From: Verrucomicrobiota bacterium
Lineage (GTDB): Bacteria > Verrucomicrobiota > Verrucomicrobiia > Chthoniobacterales > UBA10450
Length of the DNA stretch: 19,705 nucleotides
Reading direction: 5' to 3'
NCBI GenBank assembly: GCA_003218815.1
Contig: QHON01000168.1
Span: 1-19,705 of the forward strand
Positions 14,490 through 19,705 of the stretch are shown here, piece by piece. A program made the translations under genes and the position numbers. Position 1 is the first letter of the stretch; each line of letters starts with the position of its first letter. Below the pieces are notes generated by a model. That model saw only the letters and a program-made list of their open reading frames with translations. It was not told the origin of the DNA and made no database searches.

Positions 14490-15740
14490 TCAGGCAAACG
14501 CGGCCGTGCCTCTGGCCGCGGGCACCAATCCCGCCAAACCGAACTCAGCGTGTATCAGCTGGGCCGCGCGCTCCGCATCCTTTTCGTCGATGATGACTGT
14601 GATCTTGATCTCGGAGGTGGACACCAGCTGGATGTTGATGCCACTTCGCCCCAGGCATTCGAACAGACGGGCCGCTACGCCCGAATGCGATCGCATACCG
14701 ATTCCCACCACGCTCAACTTGGCCATGCCACTCGCCGTGTTCAGCCGCTTCGCGCCAATCTCGCCGACTACCGGCATCAAGATTTTGCGGGCGTTTTCCA
14801 GTTCATCCTCGTGAATCGTGAATGAAATATCGGTCGTTCCGCCGATCGACGCATTTTGCACAATCATATCGACAATGATGTGCGCTGCGGCAATATTCGA
14901 AAAAATGCGACCGGCGATTCCCGGTTCGTCAGGCACCCCTGCGATGGTAAGTTTTGCCTGATGGCGGTCGAGGCTGATTCCGCGAATCACCACGTCCTCC
15001 ATGCTGGCGGTCTCCGCCTTCGCGATTGTTCCAACGTTGCGGTTAAAGCTTGAGCGGACTTCGAATTGGACGCCGAACTTTTTCGCAAATTCCACCGCGC
15101 GCGACTGCACGACCTTTGATCCAGCGCCGGCCATCTCGAGCAGCTCGTCATAGGCAATCTCGTCGAGTTTTTTTGCAGCGAGAACGGCCCGCGGATCACA
15201 CGTAAAGACACCATCGACATCGGTAAAAATCTGGCACACATCGGCATTCAACGCCCCGGCCAGGGCGATCGCCGTCAGGTCTGATCCACCACGGCCAAGG
15301 GTTGTCGTTTCCCCTTCCGGTGTCTGACCCTGGAAACCGGCAACGACTACGATGTAATCGTCCAATAACAGCTCGTGAATTTGTTTTGGACTAATATTTG
15401 CGATCCGGGCCTTTGTATGTTTACGATCGGTTAAAATTCCCGCCTGCGCGCCTGTCACGGAGATGGCTCTTCCGCCCAGGGCGTTGACTGCCATGGCGAC
15501 CAGAGCGGTGGCCGCGTGCTCACCAGTCGCGAGTAAAATATCCAATTCGCGTTCGGCCGGATGCTCCGATATCTCATGAGCTAGTTTGATTAGGTCATCC
15601 GTCACTCCCGCCATGGCGGAGATCACTGCCATCACTCGGCAACCTTCGCGCTGCGTTTCAACAAGCCGACGCGCAACATTACGGATTCGCTCTGAGGTCG
15701 CGACCGAAGTGCCACCATATTTTTGAACAATCAGGCGCAT
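14490..15740 (-). CDS. lysC: Aspartate kinase
   Basis: Phosphorylates aspartate, the entry step to lysine, threonine, methionine and diaminopimelate. The 416-residue, single-function protein has the kinase signature KYGGTS (7-12), SVTGAQAG (94-101), TTLGRGGSD (146-154) and FTDVDGVFTCDPR (172-184). Two C-terminal ACT domains (about 263-337 and 341-405) contain VPDEPGIAGRIFSNIA and IGMRSHSGVAARLFECL and indicate feedback control by an end product. Met247 in ASMEDVVIRGI could serve as an internal start for a separate regulatory subunit, as in some Bacillus aspartokinases; this is only a possibility. The C-terminal tail after GLAGL is encoded by a GC-rich hairpin. It is the second gene after thrC, 89 bases downstream. 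Confidence 0.95.
   Translation of the reverse strand: MRLIVQKYGGTSVATSERIRNVARRLVETQREGCRVMAVISAMAGVTDDLIKLAHEISEHPAERELDILLATGEHAATALVAMAVNALGGRAISVTGAQAGILTDRKHTKARIANISPKQIHELLLDDYIVVVAGFQGQTPEGETTTLGRGGSDLTAIALAGALNADVCQIFTDVDGVFTCDPRAVLAAKKLDEIAYDELLEMAGAGSKVVQSRAVEFAKKFGVQFEVRSSFNRNVGTIAKAETASMEDVVIRGISLDRHQAKLTIAGVPDEPGIAGRIFSNIAAAHIIVDMIVQNASIGGTTDISFTIHEDELENARKILMPVVGEIGAKRLNTASGMAKLSVVGIGMRSHSGVAARLFECLGRSGINIQLVSTSEIKITVIIDEKDAERAAQLIHAEFGLAGLVPAARGTAAFA
14499..14520. repeat. GC-rich hairpin in the last codons of lysC
   Basis: CGCGGCC (14499-14505) and GGCCGCG (14514-14520) form a perfect seven-base stem with an eight-base loop just before the lysC stop. It encodes the alanine-rich tail beyond the second ACT domain. 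It resembles the arms of the palindromic elements elsewhere, so it may be a remnant of one; it may also assist termination between the convergent genes. Confidence 0.4.
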
Positions 15741-15771
15741 GTCAGAAGTAAATTACTATTGAAACACACGA

Positions 15772-15800
15772 AGCGAAGCACTGAACGGATGGTCTTCGCT
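15772..15800. repeat. Inverted repeat in the thrC-lysC gap
   Basis: AGCGAAG (15772-15778) and CTTCGCT (15794-15800) are perfectly complementary with a 15-base loop. It lies in the 89-base leader between thrC and lysC and could be a weak attenuator or mRNA processing site. The leader is too short for a lysine riboswitch. Confidence 0.35.
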
Positions 15801-15829
15801 GAACAAGCGGACTGTCAATTTCAGATGTG

Positions 15830-16936
15830 CTAGAGCCCCAAGACGCGCCGGATATCGCTCACGATCGGCGCAAGGGGCCTTAGCTCCTCCGTCTGCTTTT
15901 GAATCATATTGGGATCTTTCAATCCATGTCCCGTGACAGTGCAGACTATCCGACTTCCCTCTGGAATTTTTTTGAATGAGCACGTCGCTTCGTTTGAATC
16001 ACAGCACTTGAAAAGCCCGGCAATGCTCGCCGCGCTCGCCGGTTCAACAAAAATTCCTTCGTGCCGCGCCAGCCACGTTTGTGCAGCGCCAAGCTCTTCG
16101 TCGGAAACAATATCGATTGCCCCATGCGATTCATCGATTGCGGCACGCGCCTGTTTCCAGCTCGCGGGGTTCCCGATCCGGATAGCAGAGGCAACGGTTT
16201 CCGGCCTTTCGATCACCCGGTTGTAAAAAATCGGCGCGGCGCCAGCGGCTTGGAAACCGATCATTGCCGGCAACTTTGTCGATTTTTGGCGCGCATGATA
16301 TTCGCGGTACCCGGCCCAGTACGCGGTGATGTTTCCGGCATTACCGACCGGGAGCAAATGAAAATCGGGCGCGTCTCCCATGCTATCGACAATCTCAAAC
16401 GCAGCGGTCTTTTGCCCGGCAATGCGATCTGGGTTGATCGAATTTACAATGGCAAATGCATCGCGCTCTCCAAGCTCGCGCACAATCCGAAGTGCGTCAT
16501 CGAAGTTCCCTTTAATGGCCACGATTTTTGCTCCGTAGACGAAAGCTTGCAGCAATTTGCCGCTCGCAATTTTTCCCGCAGGCAAAATCACTGCGCAGGA
16601 AATTCCCGCCCGCGCGGCATACGCTGCTGCCGACGCGGATGTATTTCCGGTTGAAGCGCAGACCAGCGCACTTGCTCCGCGCCCTAGCGCGTTGGAAACA
16701 GCCACAGTCATGCCGCGGTCCTTGAACGAACCGGTCGGGTTGACCCCTTCGTTCTTTACGAAAACATCACAGCCATGGCCGACTCGTGTACTTAATTGCG
16801 GGCAATGAACGAGCGGCGTATCGCCTTCGCCCAGCGAAATGACCGGGGTCGAATCGGAAACCGGGAGATATTCGCGGTAATGCTCGATCACTCCCCTGCC
16901 CTGCCCCAACTCTGCGTTTGTCGCGTGCCTCGACAT
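15830..16936 (-). CDS. thrC: Threonine synthase
   Basis: PLP-dependent enzyme that converts O-phosphohomoserine to threonine in the cytosol. The 368-residue protein belongs to the shorter class without the long N-terminal extension. It has LGEGDTPLV (35-43), the PLP-lysine Lys72 in NPTGSFKDRGM, ASTGNTSASAAAYAARAG (about 94-111) that binds the substrate/PLP phosphate side, PVGNAGNITAYW for the PLP phosphate loop, and EPASAASIAGL in the C-terminal part. These distinguish it from threonine dehydratase and cysteine synthase. The start ATG 16936 has only a weak purine stretch (AAAAGA) before it. It is divergent from the E1/E2 gene by 65 bases and followed by lysC on the same strand, consistent with an amino-acid biosynthesis pair. 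Confidence 0.93.
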   Translation of the reverse strand: MSRHATNAELGQGRGVIEHYREYLPVSDSTPVISLGEGDTPLVHCPQLSTRVGHGCDVFVKNEGVNPTGSFKDRGMTVAVSNALGRGASALVCASTGNTSASAAAYAARAGISCAVILPAGKIASGKLLQAFVYGAKIVAIKGNFDDALRIVRELGERDAFAIVNSINPDRIAGQKTAAFEIVDSMGDAPDFHLLPVGNAGNITAYWAGYREYHARQKSTKLPAMIGFQAAGAAPIFYNRVIERPETVASAIRIGNPASWKQARAAIDESHGAIDIVSDEELGAAQTWLARHEGIFVEPASAASIAGLFKCCDSNEATCSFKKIPEGSRIVCTVTGHGLKDPNMIQKQTEELRPLAPIVSDIRRVLGL

Positions 16937-17001
16937 TCTTTTATTCGAAACAAATCCGCACGATTGTCGATCTGCAAGTGCAGTTGTAAGATCAAGCCCG
17001 T

Positions 17002-19705
17002 ATGCCTGCGCTCAGCAAAGAAGATAAACTGCGGCTCTTGACCACGATTCTAGAGAGCCGCCACGCCGACTTGCGCGAGCAGAATTTAAATCGTCAGGGT
17101 AAAGGCCATTTCCACGTTTCCGGGATGGGTCACGAGGCGCTGGCGGCGATTTCACTCCTCATGGAGCCGGACGATTACATCGTGCCTTACTATCGGGACC
17201 GCGGTCTCATTCTCGGACGCGGCATGACGACGCGCGAACTTGGTCTTGAATATTTCGCGAAACGCAATACCGGAAGCAGCGGCCGGCAAATGCCGTCGCA
17301 TTACAGTAACGCGAATTTGCATATCTGGAGTGTGCCGACGCCTACCGGTTCGCAACTTCTCCCCGCATGCGGAATTGCCTGGGGCATTAAGATTGATGGT
17401 AGAAACAATCTTGTCGTCACGACAGTCGGTGACGCCGCGACTCGCCAGGGCGATTTCTTCGAAGCGATTTCTTTCGCGAAAGAAAAGAAACTGCCCGTAC
17501 TTTTCATCGTTGAAGACAACGCCTACGGCATCAGTATGCCGACACGGGAGACCAATCCACTGGTGCTCGGCGTTCTTGAGGCGAGCGATTGGCAACAGAT
17601 CGACGGCCAAGATGTTCAGAAAATTTATGAGGCAGCGAGCGCAGCGATGGAGAAAATTCGCGCCGGCAACGGACCAGCGTTTTTCTGGGTGAAGATGGAG
17701 CGGCTTTCCAGCCACACCAGTTCCGATGACCAAAAACTTTATCGCAGCGCGGAAGAATTACAGGAGCTCGAGAAATGTGACCCGCTGAAATGCTGGAAAG
17801 ATCAATTGATTAAAGAAGGTGTGATCAGCACCGAAGAATTCGCAAAGATTGACAATGAGATCAAGGAACGCATCCGCCGGGAATACAGTGACGCGGAGAA
17901 GGCGGAAGATCCATCGCCTAACCAGCTTCTCTCTAATGTGGCGAAATTATCCCCACGGACCGACAAGGAGATCCTGCCGCCCGGGAAATATCGTATTGGC
18001 GACACTGTGAATAAAACACTGCGCGCTGGTCTCGAAGAAGATCCTCGCCGTATCATCTTCGGCGAGGACATCGAAGATCCAAAAGGCGGGGTGTTTCGTC
18101 TTACCCAAAAGCTTTCAACCGACTTTCCCAAACAGGTTTTCAATTCACCGCTCGCTGAATCGACCATTCTCGGGGTGGGTTGCGGTCTCGCGGCTTATGG
18201 CAAACGCCCCGTGTTCGAGTTGCAATTTATCGATTTCATTTATCCAGGCTTCAACCAACTCGTCACCAACATCTCGACTTTACGCTGGCGATCCTCCGGG
18301 AATTGGAAATGCCCGTTGGTCATTTACGCGCCTTATGGAGCTTATCTTCCCGGCGGAAGTTTGTGGCATAGTCAGGCAAACGAGTCGGTGCTTGCGCATT
18401 ATCCCGGGCTAAGTGTCGTAATTCCAAGCACACCAGAGGACGCTGCCGGATTGCTTTGGACGGCGATGCAGAGCGAAGATCCGGTCATCTTCTTGATTCC
18501 CAAACATCTGCTTTGGGCGGAACACGAATCGCGACAGCCTGTCCGTGCCGTGCCGTTTGGTCAGGCTCGCAAGCGCAGCGACGGCTTTGATGTGACCCTT
18601 GTGGCATGGGGCAACACCATCGAGAAATCTCTTGAGGCGATCGCCAAGATCGGCAAGACCACGAGCGTAGAGTTGATCGATCTGCGCTCGATTGTTCCGT
18701 GGGACAAGGCGGCAATCGAAGAATCGGTGCGAAAAACGAAGCGCCTTGTTGTTGTGCAAGAGGACACGGAAAATTGCAGCGTCGGTCAGATGATTATCTC
18801 GCACCTCACGAGCGAGGCAGAACTCTGGAGCACGATGATCAGTCCACCGATTCTGGTTAGCAAAGCCAACGTTATGATCGGTTACAACCCGATATACGAA
18901 TATGCGGCGTTGCCGGACGTGGAACGCATTGCCGCTGCAATCAAGAAATCTGTTTCAACGACACACGAACACGCACCTGTAGCCGCGGGCGTTGACCGCG
19001 GCCGCGCAGTCGACGAGCCAGAATATGTCCGACCGGGGTCAGCGACCTCGGCTACAGTTTCCGAATCCAAGATCGACATGAGCAAACAGCGTGCGCAAAG
19101 CATTACCGTCCCCATCATGGGTGAAGGAATTCGCAACGCGAAAATTGTTTCGCTTTTGAAAAATCCCGGCGACCTCATCGCGCTCGACGATCCACTTTGC
19201 GAAGTTGAAACGGACAAAGCGGTCTATCCAATCGAGTCATCTTTCGCGGGAGTGATGGGGGAATGGAAAACGAAAGTTGGCGACACTGTCGATATCGGCC
19301 AGGAACTTGGCACGATTCTGACCGGCCAACCCTCGTCCGCCGACCAACTTGCACCAGCGGCAAAAACCCCACCCGATGGGAAGAAAAAAGCTGTAGAGGC
19401 AGCCGGGCCGGCCGCAGAAATAGATGATCGCGGGCGGCAGGCCCACCACTACAGGATCGAACCGGCCCTTTCGTCCACGATCACCCGTAAACTCAGCCGC
19501 GTTATTCCTGCCAATCTGCAGATCGACGCGCGCTGGGACGCGATTCGAAAGGCGCGCGATGTAGCGAAAAAGAAAGATGAAAAAAATGCCCCCTCTCCCT
19601 CCGTGATGATCGCCTGGGCGGTTGTGCGTGCGATGGAGAAACACGCACCGTTCCGTCGTTTGATTCTTGAGGACGATCGCATCATTGAGAATGACGTTTT
19701 CGATC
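17002..19705 (+). CDS. Fused E1-alpha/E1-beta/lipoyl-E2 of a 2-oxoacid dehydrogenase complex (3' end cut by the window)
   Basis: One open frame of 901 codons without a stop, running off the window. Residues about 1-325 are E1-alpha, with HVSGMGHEALAA (38-49) and the thiamine-diphosphate motif GDAATRQGDFFEAI...EDNAYG (143-176). Residues about 327-655 are E1-beta, with Glu355 in FGEDIEDPKGG, SPLAEST (382-388), FELQFIDF and HSQANES. Residues about 699-775 are a lipoyl domain with lipoyl-lysine Lys739 in ETDKA. The E2 acyltransferase domain starts near residue 820 (EPALSSTITRKLSR) and is incomplete. E1 oxidatively decarboxylates a 2-oxoacid, and E2 passes the acyl group to CoA. Pyruvate or a branched-chain 2-oxoacid are both possible substrates. 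Two palindromic elements form the linkers at residues 659-686 and 797-818, the second where a peripheral-subunit-binding domain is normally found. The start ATG lacks a ribosome-binding site but fits family N-termini. Confidence 0.9.
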   Translation, partial: MPALSKEDKLRLLTTILESRHADLREQNLNRQGKGHFHVSGMGHEALAAISLLMEPDDYIVPYYRDRGLILGRGMTTRELGLEYFAKRNTGSSGRQMPSHYSNANLHIWSVPTPTGSQLLPACGIAWGIKIDGRNNLVVTTVGDAATRQGDFFEAISFAKEKKLPVLFIVEDNAYGISMPTRETNPLVLGVLEASDWQQIDGQDVQKIYEAASAAMEKIRAGNGPAFFWVKMERLSSHTSSDDQKLYRSAEELQELEKCDPLKCWKDQLIKEGVISTEEFAKIDNEIKERIRREYSDAEKAEDPSPNQLLSNVAKLSPRTDKEILPPGKYRIGDTVNKTLRAGLEEDPRRIIFGEDIEDPKGGVFRLTQKLSTDFPKQVFNSPLAESTILGVGCGLAAYGKRPVFELQFIDFIYPGFNQLVTNISTLRWRSSGNWKCPLVIYAPYGAYLPGGSLWHSQANESVLAHYPGLSVVIPSTPEDAAGLLWTAMQSEDPVIFLIPKHLLWAEHESRQPVRAVPFGQARKRSDGFDVTLVAWGNTIEKSLEAIAKIGKTTSVELIDLRSIVPWDKAAIEESVRKTKRLVVVQEDTENCSVGQMIISHLTSEAELWSTMISPPILVSKANVMIGYNPIYEYAALPDVERIAAAIKKSVSTTHEHAPVAAGVDRGRAVDEPEYVRPGSATSATVSESKIDMSKQRAQSITVPIMGEGIRNAKIVSLLKNPGDLIALDDPLCEVETDKAVYPIESSFAGVMGEWKTKVGDTVDIGQELGTILTGQPSSADQLAPAAKTPPDGKKKAVEAAGPAAEIDDRGRQAHHYRIEPALSSTITRKLSRVIPANLQIDARWDAIRKARDVAKKKDEKNAPSPSVMIAWAVVRAMEKHAPFRRLILEDDRIIENDVFD
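18977..19057. repeat. 81-bp palindromic element inside the E1/E2 reading frame
   Basis: Perfect eight-base terminal inverted repeats CTGTAGCC (18977-18984) and GGCTACAG (19050-19057) match those of the element at 4054. The first arm is GCCGCGG/CCGCGGC (18982-19002); the second is CCGGGGTC/GACCTCGG (19033-19051, loop AGC, one G-T pair). At 81 bases (27 codons) it keeps the frame and encodes a Gly/Arg/Ala-rich linker between the end of E1-beta and the lipoyl domain. Confidence 0.8.
19078..19080 (+). other. In-frame ATG that could be the ancestral or internal start of E2
   Basis: Residue 693 of the fusion is a methionine, and the sequence after it, MSKQRAQSITVPIMGEG, reads like the natural N-terminus of a stand-alone E2 protein just before its lipoyl domain. 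It lies 20 bases after the palindromic element. No Shine-Dalgarno sequence is visible, but most genes here lack one, so internal initiation remains possible. Confidence 0.4.
19391..19454. repeat. 64-bp palindromic element in the lipoyl-E2 linker
   Basis: CTGTAGAGG (19391-19399) pairs with CCACTACAG (19446-19454) with one mismatch, and CTGTAG/CTACAG are exact. Inside are the palindrome GGCCGGCC (19406-19413) and a stem GGGC/GCCC (19432-19444). It differs internally from the 18977 element but shares the CTGTAG end. It encodes residues 797-818, an Ala/Gly/Arg-rich linker before the catalytic domain. Confidence 0.65.

Noticed and set aside
17152..17733. 193-codon open frame opposite E1-alpha, and similar ones opposite folC, lysC and thrC
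   Set aside because: All lie wholly antisense to genes with strong family motifs and have shadow-like composition.
1..19705. CRISPR arrays, tRNA or rRNA genes, insertion sequences, prophage or toxin-antitoxin genes
   Set aside because: Looked for regularly spaced direct repeats, tRNA-like TTC-A-A arms, rRNA cores and transposase motifs on both strands; none was found.

Overview
The window looks like a chromosomal core-gene segment of a Gram-negative, moderately GC-rich bacterium. The most likely source is Verrucomicrobiota, perhaps a soil lineage near Chthoniobacterales. That placement is inferred from protein flavour, the scarcity of Shine-Dalgarno sites, the small signal-peptide proteins and the palindromic repeats between genes; no rRNA or other marker is present to prove it. 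Almost all genes are housekeeping genes. There is no phage, IS, CRISPR, rRNA or tRNA signal.

Layout. (1) 125-4027, plus strand: class I fructose-bisphosphate aldolase with the best promoter/RBS of the window, a copper-exporting P-type ATPase, and a small secreted protein of unknown function. (2) 4165-5784, plus: methionyl-tRNA synthetase, separated from its convergent neighbours by a 60-bp palindromic element. (3) 9547-5859, minus: a tight operon of CPBP membrane protease, ComF-like phosphoribosyltransferase, accD and folC, with overlapping or nearly touching genes. (4) 9574-12725, plus, divergent from the operon by only 26 bp: small unknown protein, bioA, tlyA and nadK, again overlapping or 8 bp apart. 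(5) 12828-13040 a 70-residue unknown protein, then about 950 bp with no convincing gene, then a secreted unknown protein (13998-14489). (6) 16936-14490, minus: thrC then lysC, the first step of the aspartate pathway and the last step to threonine. (7) 17002-end, plus: one continuous reading frame that joins E1-alpha, E1-beta, a lipoyl domain and the start of the E2 acyltransferase domain of a 2-oxoacid dehydrogenase complex; it runs off the window.

Functional theme. Aldolase and the 2-oxoacid dehydrogenase serve central carbon flow to acyl-CoA. AccD (acetyl-CoA carboxylase) and BioA (biotin for that carboxylase) feed fatty-acid synthesis. FolC, MetG, NadK, ThrC and LysC supply cofactors, charged tRNA and amino acids. 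This is ordinary metabolism rather than a specialised island.

The most unusual feature is a set of short palindromic elements with terminal inverted repeats (several ending CTGTAG...CTACAG) and internal hairpin arms. Three lie between genes (1183-1297, 4054-4109, 5787-5846). Two lie inside the E1/E2 reading frame (18977-19057 and 19391-19454), exactly in the inter-domain linkers. The first sits between the natural end of E1-beta and an in-frame ATG where a stand-alone E2 would start, so a mobile palindrome may have created the E1-E2 gene fusion.
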